From an uncultured Sphingomonadaceae bacterium (GTDB lineage: Bacteria; Pseudomonadota; Alphaproteobacteria; Sphingomonadales; Sphingomonadaceae), in contig CANMEE010000002.1 in assembly GCA_947496865.1 (NCBI GenBank), forward strand, positions 744,001-808,000: a stretch of DNA of 64,000 bases. Direction: 5' to 3'. Each line of letters starts with the position of its first letter. Position 1 is the stretch's first letter. The notes under the pieces were generated by a model. It was not told where the DNA came from. It saw only the letters and a program-made list of their open reading frames with translations, and searched no databases. Made by a program: the position numbers and the translations under genes. Below, piece after piece: positions 48,341 through 58,367 of the stretch.

Positions 48341-48811
48341 ATGAGCAAACTCACCCATATTGATGGCGATGGCACGGCGCACATGGTAGATATTTCGGCC
48401 AAAAATGAAACAATACGAGAGGCACATGCGGAAGGCTTTATCAGCATGAATGCAGATGTTCTGGAAGCCATTAAAGCCAATGCAATGAAAAAGGGTGACG
48501 TGCTGGCCACGGCCCGAATTGCCGGGATCATGGCGGCGAAAAAAACCAGTGATCTTATTCCGCTCTGCCATCCTTTGGCGCTTAGCAAGGTGGCCGTGGA
48601 TTTTGAATTTTCCGATAGCGGGATCAAAGTTCATACTATGGCGCGACTTACCGGCAAAACTGGGGTTGAAATGGAGGCTTTAACAGCAGCTTCTACCGCA
48701 CTTTTGACAGTATATGACATGTCCAAAGCGATGCAGAAAGATATGGTGATTAGCGATATCCGCCTGTTGTCCAAATCGGGTGGAAAGTCAGGAGACTGGA
48801 CCGCCGAATGA
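48341..48811 (+). CDS. moaC: Cyclic pyranopterin monophosphate synthase accessory protein MoaC
   Basis: 156 aa. Works with MoaA in the first step of molybdenum cofactor synthesis. It shows [17 protein letters not shown] near residue 70, [23 protein letters not shown] near residue 107 and the catalytic Lys in [10 protein letters not shown] near the C-terminus. It overlaps moeA by 4 bases and continues the trp operon. Confidence 0.95.
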   Translation: MSKLTHIDGDGTAHMVDISAKNETIREAHAEGFISMNADVLEAIKANAMKKGDVLATARIAGIMAAKKTSDLIPLCHPLALSKVAVDFEFSDSGIKVHTMARLTGKTGVEMEALTAASTALLTVYDMSKAMQKDMVISDIRLLSKSGGKSGDWTAE

Positions 48812-49992
48812 AGCCATTATTGCCCTTGGAAGAAGCGCAACAGCGGCTCATTGCCATGGCCCAGCCATTGCCATCGGAAACGGTTCCTGTCGAAGAAGCG
48901 CTGGGCCGCTATATTGCCGAAGACCTGATCGCCAAGCGCAACCAACCGGCGGCCGACATGTCTGCCATGGATGGTTACGCCATCCGTTTCGAAGATAGGA
49001 AGGGTCCGTGGCAATTGGTTGGCGAATGCAAGGCCGGAAGCCCACCCTGCCCGCCGCTACAACCGGGACAAGCAGCCCGCATATTTACGGGCGCCTTGCT
49101 GCCGGATGGCACCGATACCGTCGTCATGCAGGAAAATGTTCAACCAAATGGTGACAAGATTGTGCTGACCAGTGATCCGTCCCCCGCCAAAGGGCGACAT
49201 GTCCGCTATCAAGGCGGCGATTTCCAAGCCGGCGACGTAGCGCTAAAGGCCGGAACACAGCTGAACGCAGCAGCTTTAGGACATGCGGTAATTGCAGGAC
49301 TGGGCAGCGTCTCTGTGGGCCGATGCCCCAAAATAGCGGTGCTTTCCACCGGTGACGAACTGGTTGCTCCCGGAAGTAAAACGGAAGCTCATCAGATACC
49401 GGCCAGTAATGACGTCATGATTGCAGCGATGCTGGCTCCCTTGCCTGTTCAGTACCGCTCAATCAGTCGGATCAAAGATGATATGGCAAGCCTCTGCGCC
49501 GCTCTGGAAAGCGCCAAAGACTGTGATGTCATCGTGACAATCGGTGGGGCGTCAGTTGGCGATCACGATCTGGTGGCGCCTGCATTTAAAAAACTTGGCG
49601 GCGAAACCGATTTTTGGAAAATTGCGATGAAGCCCGGCAAGCCACTTATGGCCGGAAAACTAGGCAATAGCCTCGTTGTAGCTCTACCCGGTAACCCGGG
49701 CTCGGCCTTTGTTACCGCGACGTTATTCCTGCTGCCGCTCATCCGCTATCTGGCGGGTGCGTTAAGCCCTATGCCTGTTATACAAATGGCGAACAGCAAG
49801 ACCGCATTGCCAGCAACCACGCAGCGGGCCGAATTTTTGAGAGCGCGGGTCGATGGCACGGGTATTTCAACCCTTGAAAGCCAGGACAGCGCCAAACTTT
49901 CGATGTTGGCAGCGGCCAATGCGCTGCTCTTTCGTCCAGCGCATAACCCCGAACAGCCCATAGGTGCCGCGGTTTCATATATTGCCATCTAA
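48808..49992 (+). CDS. moeA: Molybdopterin molybdenumtransferase MoeA
   Basis: Inserts molybdate into adenylylated molybdopterin. 394 aa with [11 protein letters not shown] near residue 50, [18 protein letters not shown] near residue 92, [12 protein letters not shown] near residue 180, [11 protein letters not shown] near residue 248, and [10 protein letters not shown] near residue 296. It is the last gene before lexA, which has its own SOS promoter. Confidence 0.94.
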   Translation: MKPLLPLEEAQQRLIAMAQPLPSETVPVEEALGRYIAEDLIAKRNQPAADMSAMDGYAIRFEDRKGPWQLVGECKAGSPPCPPLQPGQAARIFTGALLPDGTDTVVMQENVQPNGDKIVLTSDPSPAKGRHVRYQGGDFQAGDVALKAGTQLNAAALGHAVIAGLGSVSVGRCPKIAVLSTGDELVAPGSKTEAHQIPASNDVMIAAMLAPLPVQYRSISRIKDDMASLCAALESAKDCDVIVTIGGASVGDHDLVAPAFKKLGGETDFWKIAMKPGKPLMAGKLGNSLVVALPGNPGSAFVTATLFLLPLIRYLAGALSPMPVIQMANSKTALPATTQRAEFLRARVDGTGISTLESQDSAKLSMLAAANALLFRPAHNPEQPIGAAVSYIAI

Positions 49993-50025
49993 AATGCTTG
50001 ACTTGGCACCGTTTGTTTCATAATT

Positions 50026-50040
50026 GTTCTTTATTCGTTC
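50026..50040 (+). promoter_or_regulatory. LexA (SOS) box of lexA
   Basis: GTTC-N7-GTTC is an exact match to the alphaproteobacterial SOS operator, 18 bases before the lexA ATG. A promoter with TTGACT (49998-50003) and CATAAT (50019-50024) lies just upstream, so LexA would cover the transcription start. It indicates autoregulation. Confidence 0.88.
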
Positions 50041-50058
50041 CCGATAAGGACATGAAAT

Positions 50059-50751
50059 ATGCTCACACCAAAACAACATGAACTGCTGTGTTTCATCAAT
50101 AACAGCTTGGAAGAATCAGGCGTATCTCCCTCTTTCGAAGAGATGAAGGATGCGTTGGGCCTAAAGTCCAAATCTGGTGTTCATCGGTTGATCAGTGCTT
50201 TGGAAGAACGTGGTTTTTTACGGCGACTTCCCAATCGCGCGCGCGCTTTGGAAGTAACCAAAATGCCTGAAGGCGGTAATTTGAAACCAGCGGCGCCGAA
50301 CGTGGTCAATATCGGCGCTGATACAACCCCATCCGCGCCAATGAGAGAAATTCCCGTGGCAGCCAATGATGTTATCGAAATTCCACTGCACGGCAAAATT
50401 GCAGCCGGTGTTCCTATCGAGGCACTCGAAGGCCAAACGGCGCTCAGCGTTCCGGCAGCCTTGCTCGGCGCAGGTGAGCATTATGCCTTAGAAGTTTCCG
50501 GTGATTCTATGATCGACGCCGGCATTCTTGATGGGGATTATGCGCTCATTCAGCGCACCGAAACCGCCCGCAATGGTGAAATTGTCGTTGCGCTGGTGCA
50601 TGATGAGGAAGCGACGCTCAAATATCTGTTTAAAGATAATGGTCAGGTTCGTCTTGATCCGGCAAACCCCTCCTACGAGCCACAAATATTTGGTGCTGGC
50701 GAAGTGCGTATTCAGGGCAAAATGGCAGGATTATTGCGGCGGTATAACTGA
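50059..50751 (+). CDS. lexA: SOS repressor LexA
   Basis: 230 aa. The N-terminal winged HTH (residues 1-65, [25 protein letters not shown]) is followed by a linker and the S24 self-cleavage domain. The cleavage bond is A116-G117 (KIAAGVP), the catalytic Ser is S150 (SGDSM) and the Lys is K188 (ATLKYL). RecA filaments on damaged DNA trigger cleavage. It also probably controls the radical SAM gene at 22.7 kb. It is convergent with comEC, 8 bases apart. Confidence 0.96.
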   Translation: MLTPKQHELLCFINNSLEESGVSPSFEEMKDALGLKSKSGVHRLISALEERGFLRRLPNRARALEVTKMPEGGNLKPAAPNVVNIGADTTPSAPMREIPVAANDVIEIPLHGKIAAGVPIEALEGQTALSVPAALLGAGEHYALEVSGDSMIDAGILDGDYALIQRTETARNGEIVVALVHDEEATLKYLFKDNGQVRLDPANPSYEPQIFGAGEVRIQGKMAGLLRRYN

Positions 50752-50759
50752 TCGTAGCT

Positions 50760-53039
50760 TTAGTCCTGACCGCTTTTTAGTCCGTCGGATGGCTTGCGGA
50801 TTATGTCCTTGCGTCTCTGGCTCTTGGGCTCTGTAAAACGCATCCACTCATGGCTCCCGGAGCGTTCCAGAACCGTCACGACCTGCTGGTTTTGTAAGTC
50901 TATCGTCATTCCACCCACCTGACTTAGAAATGTGCGATCCGCTTTTATCCAGCGCGGCTGACAGCTATCTGGAAGACGGCGCTCGCTGATGACAATATCG
51001 GCGCGGCGGCACGCCGCCGATAGTGCCATGGCCGGAATATAATGGGCACTGCGCGTAGCAACAATCACCCAGTTTCTATCTGCAGCTTTCATGATGATTG
51101 TGCAGCTATCAGAGTTGCACGCGGCATTGGGCCAATCCTCCAAAGCCATTGCATCCCCGTCAATGCCGGCATTTTCCAATATAATGTCACGAATAAAGTC
51201 ACCGCTTCCCGCGCGCAGCATTGCCAGATTACCTGCTTCGTTACGGATACCAACATGTCGCCCGTCTCCCGTAATATACAGATCAGGTGCCCGGGTCATG
51301 ACTATCAGCAGCATCCCAAGAAACAGTGGTGCAAATCCCCATATCCGCCAGCGCGCGCTCCACAAAGACAGCCACAGTCCACCGGCGATGATCAGCCCAA
51401 AAGCGGCTAGCGGCATAGTCGGCAACATTGTAACCGATCCCGGACGACTGGACACATAATGCGCCAGCGCCAAAAGGCCACTGAGCGCTTTTTCACATAT
51501 CCACCAAATCGGCGCGCCGAGGTCCGCCGTATCCAACAAAAGTGCCAAGGCTTCCAGGGGCATAATCACAAAGGTCGTCAACGGGATTGCAATAATATTG
51601 GCTAGCGCACCATAGATGCCAGCCTTGTGAAAATGAAATAGAGCAATGGGCATGAGTGCCAGTTCGACGACTAGTCCGGTCAAGAAAAGCGCTAAGATGA
51701 TTCGGCCCGTGCGCTTCAAAAAACGCTCCTCCCGCCGTGCAAATAATGCCTGTATTCTGGGATGTTCATGCATCGCGATAATTGCGGTAACCGCTGCAAA
51801 ACTAAGTTGAAAGCTCGGGCCGACCAGAGATTCCGGCCATATGATAAGCACGAATAAGGCGCCCGCAGCCACCATCCGTAGGGTGATGGCGCTTCGTCCT
51901 AGGATCAATGCGGTTAACACCAGCAACGCGGCAACGCAGGCTCGGATAGTGGGCACTTGCGCACCCGTCATCAGCGTATAGGCCAGCGCCGCAACTGCCG
52001 CGCAGCCAGCAGCAATAAGCGGCAATCGAAAACGCAGAGCCAAAGGCGGGAACAATGCGAATATGCGCAACACCAACAGATAGACCGCACCGACAACCGC
52101 TGTCACATGCAATCCACTAATCGATAACAGATGCGCCAAACCGCTGCGGCGCATCGCTTCTGCATCGTCGTCACTAATAGCCCCGCGATCGCCGGTGGCG
52201 AGGGTCGCCCCAATCGCCCCTGCCCCACCTTCCATACGCGATTGGACATGAGCCGATAGCGCTTGCCGATATTCCGGCATGGGCGAAAACGGTCCCCATG
52301 ACGGTTCTGCAGGGTGAATGATCTGAATATCTCCGAGCAATTGGCCTGTAGCGCCCAATCCCATAAACCATGCGCGGCGGGAAAAGTCATAAGCACCAGG
52401 TAAGCTCGACATGGCTGGCGGCATTAGTCGCGCGCGCAGTTGAATGACCGCGCCAGCCCGCAAATCTATCGTAGCTTTTTCCATTGGTACGTTGACCCGA
52501 ACCCTTGGCGGCAAATCCTGTTTTTCATGCGTCGCCAGCGTCAATCGGACAATATCACGTGCGGTAACGTTCTCCTTCTTTTCAACTTCGGCGTAAAAAG
52601 ACATGACTATCGGTCGCTCCAAGACTGGCGCTGCAACCGTCCAAGATCGAAGCCACATAACCGCGCAGCCGACCGCCATGAAGATCAGCAGCCAAAACAG
52701 GGCATCGCTGATGCGCGCACCTCGATCTGCCGCCTTGACACTTAAGGCCAAACCTAAAGAGAGAGCGATAAATGCAATCCAAAGAGCCAAACTTGCCAAA
52801 AGAAACCAGACAGCGATTCCCAAGCCAATACCAACAGGGACCCACAACGCCAATCGGTCACGCTCTTTTTCCAATTGGGATTCTAGCCAATAGAAAATCT
52901 GCCAATTTCTAATATATTCAGGCAATTGTCGCGCACGATGCTGCATGCTAAGGGCCTTGCCATCCGAACAAGAAATGGTGGCCGCGCCGACGTTATCGGT
53001 CGTAACATCAGGGCTGTTTGGATCAAAGCCACTCTGCAT
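50760..53039 (-). CDS. comEC: ComEC/Rec2 family DNA-uptake membrane protein
   Basis: 759 aa. An N-terminal DUF4131 region with membrane segments near 65-140 is followed by an OB-like soluble part. The competence domain starts near 295 (HLLSISGLHVTAVVGAVYLL), with about eight more membrane segments to residue 590. The C-terminal 170 residues lack the metal-binding HxHxDH of the beta-lactamase-like domain found in Bacillus ComEC. Role: channel for single-stranded DNA entry. It is divergent from gltX and convergent with lexA. Confidence 0.87.
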   Translation of the reverse strand: MQSGFDPNSPDVTTDNVGAATISCSDGKALSMQHRARQLPEYIRNWQIFYWLESQLEKERDRLALWVPVGIGLGIAVWFLLASLALWIAFIALSLGLALSVKAADRGARISDALFWLLIFMAVGCAVMWLRSWTVAAPVLERPIVMSFYAEVEKKENVTARDIVRLTLATHEKQDLPPRVRVNVPMEKATIDLRAGAVIQLRARLMPPAMSSLPGAYDFSRRAWFMGLGATGQLLGDIQIIHPAEPSWGPFSPMPEYRQALSAHVQSRMEGGAGAIGATLATGDRGAISDDDAEAMRRSGLAHLLSISGLHVTAVVGAVYLLVLRIFALFPPLALRFRLPLIAAGCAAVAALAYTLMTGAQVPTIRACVAALLVLTALILGRSAITLRMVAAGALFVLIIWPESLVGPSFQLSFAAVTAIIAMHEHPRIQALFARREERFLKRTGRIILALFLTGLVVELALMPIALFHFHKAGIYGALANIIAIPLTTFVIMPLEALALLLDTADLGAPIWWICEKALSGLLALAHYVSSRPGSVTMLPTMPLAAFGLIIAGGLWLSLWSARWRIWGFAPLFLGMLLIVMTRAPDLYITGDGRHVGIRNEAGNLAMLRAGSGDFIRDIILENAGIDGDAMALEDWPNAACNSDSCTIIMKAADRNWVIVATRSAHYIPAMALSAACRRADIVISERRLPDSCQPRWIKADRTFLSQVGGMTIDLQNQQVVTVLERSGSHEWMRFTEPKSQRRKDIIRKPSDGLKSGQD

Positions 53040-53070
53040 CTTATTTGCTTAACACGAGGAAAAACAAAGC

Positions 53071-54489
53071 GTGACTCTTAATGAAACCGATCAAGTCGTC
53101 ACGCGTTTTGCGCCCTCGCCCACCGGCTTTTTGCATATTGGCGGCGCCCGTACAGCCATGTTCAACTGGCTATTCGCTCGGCACCATGGCGGCAAGGCCT
53201 TGTTGCGTATTGAAGATACCGACAAGGCGCGTTCCACACAGGAGGCCATTGATGCGATTTCGGAAGGCCTGGATTGGCTCGGCCTAGATTGGGACGACCA
53301 AACGGTGTTCCAATCAGAACGGGCCGCCCGTCATGCAGAGGTCGCACACGAGCTACTCGCCGCTGGCAATGCCTATAAATGTTTTGCGACGCCCGAAGAA
53401 CTGACCGCAATGCGCGAGCAGCAAAAGGCGGAAAAGAAACCCATGCGCTATGATGGCCGCTGGCGGGACCGTGATCCGTCCGAAGCCTCCGAAGGCGCGC
53501 CTTATGTCATCCGGCTCAAAACCGAAACCGTCGGCAAAATGACGGTCGCGGACGCTGTGCAAGGCGAGGTTTCTGTCCAAAATAGCGAGATTGATGATTT
53601 CATCCTGCTGCGCTCTGACGGCACACCGACTTACATGCTCGCAGTTGTTGTGGATGATCATGATATGGGCGTGACTCATTTGATCCGCGGCGATGATCAT
53701 CTTAACAATGCCTTCCGCCAATTGGCGATGATCCGCGCGATGGGCTGGAAAGAGCCAATTTACGCGCATATCCCGTTAATCCACGGCAATGATGGCGCGA
53801 AACTCTCCAAACGCCATGGCGCATTGGGTGTTGAGGCCTATCGAGACATGGGCATATTACCCGATGCGATGTTCAACTATTTGCTCCGCCTGGGTTGGGG
53901 GCATGGCGATGACGAGATCATCTCACGCGCGCAGGCGATCGAGTGGTTTGGATTATCCGGGGTAGGAAAATCGCCCTCACGCTTTGATGCCAAAAAACTC
54001 CAAAATCTCAACGGCCAATATATTCGCGAAGCTGATGACAGCGCGCTGGTTGCCTTGACGACACCTTGGATTGAAGAAGAACTGGGTATAAAATTATCAC
54101 CTGCCGATAGCGATTTATTGGCCCAAGCCATGCCCGTTTTGAAAAGCCGAGCCAAAAACTTGATCGAATTGGCCAGTAATAGCCTTTTTCTCTATAAAAA
54201 ACGACCACTTGACCTCGACGAGAAGGCACAATCTCTGCTAGATGATTCCGCGCGGCAACTGCTGGAATCGATTCATTCTACATTGGCTGACCTTGACAAT
54301 TGGACGCTGGAAGCGACCGAGGACAAAGTGAAGGCCATAGCAGAAGCCGCCGAATTGGGGTTAGGAAAGCTTGCACAACCTATGCGAGCCGCCTTAACCG
54401 GAAGCACCAGTTCACCCGGAATTTTTGACGTGCTGATACTCTTGGGCAAGGAAGAGTCGTTAGGACGTCTTACAGATCAAATAAAATAA
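53071..54489 (+). CDS. gltX: Glutamyl-tRNA synthetase
   Basis: Class I synthetase of 472 aa that charges tRNA-Glu and may also charge tRNA-Gln in alphaproteobacteria. The HIGH-type motif reads [17 protein letters not shown] near residue 20 and the KMSKS-type motif reads [13 protein letters not shown] near residue 249. GTG start with CGAGGA 10 bases upstream. gltA follows after 32 bases. Confidence 0.95.
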   Translation: MTLNETDQVVTRFAPSPTGFLHIGGARTAMFNWLFARHHGGKALLRIEDTDKARSTQEAIDAISEGLDWLGLDWDDQTVFQSERAARHAEVAHELLAAGNAYKCFATPEELTAMREQQKAEKKPMRYDGRWRDRDPSEASEGAPYVIRLKTETVGKMTVADAVQGEVSVQNSEIDDFILLRSDGTPTYMLAVVVDDHDMGVTHLIRGDDHLNNAFRQLAMIRAMGWKEPIYAHIPLIHGNDGAKLSKRHGALGVEAYRDMGILPDAMFNYLLRLGWGHGDDEIISRAQAIEWFGLSGVGKSPSRFDAKKLQNLNGQYIREADDSALVALTTPWIEEELGIKLSPADSDLLAQAMPVLKSRAKNLIELASNSLFLYKKRPLDLDEKAQSLLDDSARQLLESIHSTLADLDNWTLEATEDKVKAIAEAAELGLGKLAQPMRAALTGSTSSPGIFDVLILLGKEESLGRLTDQIK

Positions 54490-54521
54490 CCTGAATTTTC
54501 AGGAGCAGAAAGGACAATATT

Positions 54522-55808
54522 GTGGGCAACAATAGCGCATCATTCGGCCTCGGCGGCGAAAATTACGAATTTCCCGTCATGCAGGGCACCGAAGGACCGG
54601 ATGTCGTAGATATTCGGAAACTTTACGGTCAGACGGGCGCCTTCACCTATGATCCTGGCTTCAAATCAACGGCCAGCTGCGAATCTGAACTGACTTTCAT
54701 CGATGGTGGCGAAGGCATATTACTGCATCGCGGTTATCCGATCGGTCAATTGGCTGAAAAAAGCACGTTCATGGAAGTGTCCCATCTGCTGCTTCGCGGC
54801 GAACTGCCGACAGCCGACGAATATGCGGATTTCACCAATACGATTACGCGCCACACCATGTTGCACGACCAGTTTTCAACTTTTTATAACGGTTTTCGCC
54901 GTGATGCCCACCCGATGGCTATCATGTGTGGTGTCGTCGGTGCTCTTTCTGCCTTTTATCACGACAGCACGGATATTAGCGATCCCGAACAACGGATGAT
55001 CGCAAGTCACCGTTTAATCGCAAAAATGCCGACCATTGCGGCCATGGCTTATAAATATGCGGTGGGCCAACCGTTCATGCATCCCGACAACAGTCTATCT
55101 TATACCGGTAATTTCCTGCGGATGACCTTTGGTGTTCCAGCAGAACCCTATGAAGTGAACCCGGTTATCGAAAAGGCAATGGATCGAATTTTCATCCTCC
55201 ATGCCGATCATGAGCAAAATGCTTCGACATCTACCGTACGGCTTGCTGGTTCTTCGGGAGCCAATCCCTTTGCCTGCATCGCTGCCGGCATTGCCTGTCT
55301 CTGGGGCCCTGCTCATGGCGGCGCCAACGAAGCGGCTTTGAATATGTTGCATGAAATCGGTCATCCCGACCGGATTCCTGAATATATTGCCCGCGCAAAG
55401 GACAAGAATGATCCATTCCGCCTCATGGGCTTTGGCCATCGTGTATATAAAAATCACGATCCCCGTGCGACGGTCATGCAGAAAACCGTTCGCGAAGTAT
55501 TTGATGCGCTGAAAGTCACGGATCCGGTCTTCGAGGTTGCATTGCAACTGGAAGAAATGGCACTCAACGATCCATATTTCATCGAGAAAAAACTCTTCCC
55601 GAATGTTGATTTCTATTCCGGTATCATTCTTTCGGCCATTGGCTTCCCGACCTCCATGTTCACCGCGCTCTTCGCGCTGGCGCGGACAGTGGGCTGGGTC
55701 GCTCAGTGGAATGAAATGATTTCCGATCCCGGCCAGGTTATCGGTCGGCCACGCCAACTTTATACCGGCCCTTCACAGCGCGACTATGTGGAAATTGGCG
55801 ATCGGTAA
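54522..55808 (+). CDS. gltA: Citrate synthase
   Basis: Condenses oxaloacetate and acetyl-CoA. 428 aa, with catalytic residues in [17 protein letters not shown] near residue 264, [15 protein letters not shown] near residue 305 and the Asp of [12 protein letters not shown] near residue 362. The GTG start at 54522 is preceded by AAGGA. A strong terminator follows 20 bases after the stop. Confidence 0.96.
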   Translation: MGNNSASFGLGGENYEFPVMQGTEGPDVVDIRKLYGQTGAFTYDPGFKSTASCESELTFIDGGEGILLHRGYPIGQLAEKSTFMEVSHLLLRGELPTADEYADFTNTITRHTMLHDQFSTFYNGFRRDAHPMAIMCGVVGALSAFYHDSTDISDPEQRMIASHRLIAKMPTIAAMAYKYAVGQPFMHPDNSLSYTGNFLRMTFGVPAEPYEVNPVIEKAMDRIFILHADHEQNASTSTVRLAGSSGANPFACIAAGIACLWGPAHGGANEAALNMLHEIGHPDRIPEYIARAKDKNDPFRLMGFGHRVYKNHDPRATVMQKTVREVFDALKVTDPVFEVALQLEEMALNDPYFIEKKLFPNVDFYSGIILSAIGFPTSMFTALFALARTVGWVAQWNEMISDPGQVIGRPRQLYTGPSQRDYVEIGDR

Positions 55809-55828
55809 TTCGAAAATTCACGATATAG

Positions 55829-55857
55829 AAAAGGGAGCTTCATCGCTCCCTTTTTTG
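55829..55857. terminator. Bidirectional terminator between gltA and the pseudokinase gene
   Basis: AAGGGAGC (55831-55838) pairs with GCTCCCTT (55845-55852) and is followed by TTTTTT on the plus strand. The minus strand has TTTTC after the stem, so it can serve both convergent genes. Confidence 0.85.
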
Positions 55858-55860
55858 TGC

Positions 55861-57261
55861 CTAAACCGTGCGTGAGGGAAGGCTGAGCTTGAATGCAGAG
55901 CCCTTACCAACAGCGCTCTCTACAGTCAGGCTACCGTCCATCGCATTGGCTAAGCGACGTGAGATGAAAAGTCCCAGCCCGCTACCGCCATCGCCAGAGC
56001 GTCCCAATCTTTCAAATTTTTCAAATATGCGTTGTTGGTCATCTTCGGCAATTCCGTCGCCTTGATCACGGACAATAAGCTGTGAAAACTCGTCCTCTTG
56101 CATGACCTGTAACTTGATCACAGAACCGTCGGGCGAATAGCGGATCGCGTTGCCAATCAAGTTCACCAATATCTGCAAAACTCTACGGAATTCGCCCTTT
56201 ACAGGCATTTCCTTATCTTTGTCCGGCAGATCAATTCGTATCTGATGATCAGCCGCCTTAACCGCAAGCAAGCCAGCGGCCCGATGTGCCAGATCGACGA
56301 GGTCGATATCATCAGCAGCAACCGAAAAGCTGGTCCGTTGTATCGCTTCCAAGTCAGATAAGTCGTTGACCAAATCCATTAAATGGCGGCCCGCCGACGC
56401 AATATCTTTGGCATAGTCGGAATAATCGCCGCGCAATGGACCTTCCAATCGGCTGCCAATTGTTTCGGCATTGGCAATAATCTTGCCCAAAGGCTGACGC
56501 AATGCAGGGCCCAATTGGGACCCGAACAGAGAATCGCTAATCAAGCCGCCCTTGCCTGTGCCCAATCCGGTGGCATCCTCGCTCGCTTGTGCGTCCCGCT
56601 CTTCATCCAACTCCAGTGAAAAGCGATAGCCTGAAAATAGCCCGTCATTGTCAATCAATGGTTGCCCTGACAGATCATAATAGGATTTTTTCCCATGTTT
56701 CTGGCGAACATGTTGGCCACGCACCGGCTGCCGTTCCGAAATCGATTCTATCAACACCGTTTGTTTAGACGGTGCTACAAAATCAATGACATCGAGCAGC
56801 GACTGTCCGACATATTTTTCCACCGCGTCCAGATCACCTGGCAAAGATAAAGCCATGATCCGCAATGAAGCATCGGTGCGAATGGATCCTCGTCCATTCA
56901 ATCGATCAAAATCGCGTTGCCGTCCCAAAGTTTCGCTTTGTGTCGATGGCGCTGACGTTTCTTTCCAGTCAATAATGCTGATTGCGATATTACCATCTTG
57001 ACCACCTGATTGCAGACGGATTTCGACCCACATATTGATCAGATTATCGTCATCGGCAGCCTGCACGGGCCGAGACAAGTTCATGTCCAGCTGGCGGCTC
57101 AATCGGCAAAGGTTTGACAATTGCGGAACTGCTAACGGACCGCCTTCATAGCCACCGCTATGCAAGTGGAGACGCAGCAACGGCGGATCAGCAGAAACCA
57201 GACGGCCATCACCGTCGAGCTGCCCGCGAACCGGTTCCGCCAGATTGCCGGTAACCGGCAT
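55861..57261 (-). CDS. PleC/DivJ-like sensor kinase without phospho-acceptor histidine
   Basis: 466 aa, no membrane segment seen. A PAS-like N-terminal region (about 1-225) is followed by a DHp domain whose H-box reads GPALRQPLGK where SHELRTPLNA is usual, so the His position is Pro252 (codon CCT, complement of 56506-56508). The second DHp helix (YAKDIASAGRHLMDLVNDLSDLE) is clearly of PleC/DivJ type. The ATPase domain looks intact: NLIGNAIRYSPDG, VRDQGDGI, GSGLGLFISRRLA. Like DivL it should not autophosphorylate on His. The start overlaps the stop of the upstream gene by one base. Confidence 0.8.
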   Translation of the reverse strand: MPVTGNLAEPVRGQLDGDGRLVSADPPLLRLHLHSGGYEGGPLAVPQLSNLCRLSRQLDMNLSRPVQAADDDNLINMWVEIRLQSGGQDGNIAISIIDWKETSAPSTQSETLGRQRDFDRLNGRGSIRTDASLRIMALSLPGDLDAVEKYVGQSLLDVIDFVAPSKQTVLIESISERQPVRGQHVRQKHGKKSYYDLSGQPLIDNDGLFSGYRFSLELDEERDAQASEDATGLGTGKGGLISDSLFGSQLGPALRQPLGKIIANAETIGSRLEGPLRGDYSDYAKDIASAGRHLMDLVNDLSDLEAIQRTSFSVAADDIDLVDLAHRAAGLLAVKAADHQIRIDLPDKDKEMPVKGEFRRVLQILVNLIGNAIRYSPDGSVIKLQVMQEDEFSQLIVRDQGDGIAEDDQQRIFEKFERLGRSGDGGSGLGLFISRRLANAMDGSLTVESAVGKGSAFKLSLPSRTV

Positions 57262-58316
57262 TAGTCAGAAAAACCTGGAAGATTAATGTTCAACTGACGT
57301 TGTGCATCTTGGTAAAGCATATTGCTTGACCATTTGCTGACCAGCTCTGCCGCCTTGTCACCGTCAATTTCGTTGTAGGAGGCTGGTGTCAGCAACTGAC
57401 CGCTGCCCTCCAAAACACCGAATATTGACAAAGCAATGTCGGTTGGCAGATCGACCGCGCGCATGGTTAGAACAAACCGCATCATATTGGGCTCTGCAGT
57501 AAACAAAATCAGTTGATCGACTGACAATCCTGACCGTTTTGCTAACCGCGCCAGAAACAAGTCGAGACCATCATGCAACGGGTGAAGCGGATGTTCCGCG
57601 CTATCCATATGATCAACAAGCTGCGCCAAACGTTGGGCACGGCTTTGCGTCGCGGCACCTTCATCATGTCGTCCGAGCAGTTTTTCCGTGGCCTTGTGTA
57701 GATTGGGGCCATCATAGCCAGACAGTTTTTGAACAGCGGCAGCAATCGGCCATGCGAGTGCAAATAATATTTCCGCAGAAAGATTGCCAATATGAGCATG
57801 GACCGATCCAGGCCCGGCATTGTCTCGACTCTGCGCAACTAATAATGCCATGGCGGCGTCAGCAATTGCGCCTTCTTCATTGTCGAGATGACGGGTCAAA
57901 ACGGATTCCAGATCAGCTTGCGAAATTTTCTGCAAAAGCCGAGACCCTAGCTCCGCGCGCTGTACGCTGGTAAAAATATGTTCCAAAAGCGCCTTTGTTT
58001 CGAGCAAACCAGCATTTTGGAGAAGCGGAAAGCTATGGCCTCTGTCGCTATTACCAATCTCGATAATCATATCATGCGTGACGCCTAAATCTTCAACGGC
58101 GATCATACAAATTTCTGTTTCAATTTCTTGAACGATAGCTTGCAGATATTGTCGGCCGTTAGACAACATTCGGTCCGACAGCATGATATCAGATTTCGGA
58201 AATAAGGCCGCCGCAAGATCATCGGAAATATAGGCGCTCGAAGCACTTATCGCAGCAGCTTGCTGGACAAGACCTATGCCCGGATTCTGATCCATTAAAA
58301 AATCTCGCTTCACCAT
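57261..58316 (-). CDS. DUF2336-like all-helical protein
   Basis: 351 aa, helical throughout, no membrane segment. The part around residues 45-165 follows the DUF2336 pattern (FPLLQNAGLL, LLEHIFTSVQRAELGSRLL, AIADAAMALLVAQSR), a HEAT-like family of unknown function common in alphaproteobacteria. The assignment is by pattern recall and is moderate. A second ATG at 58295 may be the true start. A CtrA-like box lies just upstream, and the gene is coupled to the pseudokinase. Confidence 0.6.
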   Translation of the reverse strand: MVKRDFLMDQNPGIGLVQQAAAISASSAYISDDLAAALFPKSDIMLSDRMLSNGRQYLQAIVQEIETEICMIAVEDLGVTHDMIIEIGNSDRGHSFPLLQNAGLLETKALLEHIFTSVQRAELGSRLLQKISQADLESVLTRHLDNEEGAIADAAMALLVAQSRDNAGPGSVHAHIGNLSAEILFALAWPIAAAVQKLSGYDGPNLHKATEKLLGRHDEGAATQSRAQRLAQLVDHMDSAEHPLHPLHDGLDLFLARLAKRSGLSVDQLILFTAEPNMMRFVLTMRAVDLPTDIALSIFGVLEGSGQLLTPASYNEIDGDKAAELVSKWSSNMLYQDAQRQLNINLPGFSD

Positions 58317-58338
58317 GGAGTTAGCCGTAAGCCAATGT

Positions 58339-58355
58339 GGTTAATATCTGGCTAA
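58339..58355 (-). promoter_or_regulatory. CtrA-like box upstream of the DUF2336-pseudokinase operon
   Basis: Read on the minus strand the site is TTAG-N7-TTAACC (58355-58339), one mismatch from TTAA-N7-TTAA(CC). It lies 22 bases before the first ATG and 43 before the second, the distance expected for a promoter element. Confidence 0.45.
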
Positions 58356-58367
58356 GTGCAATATCTT

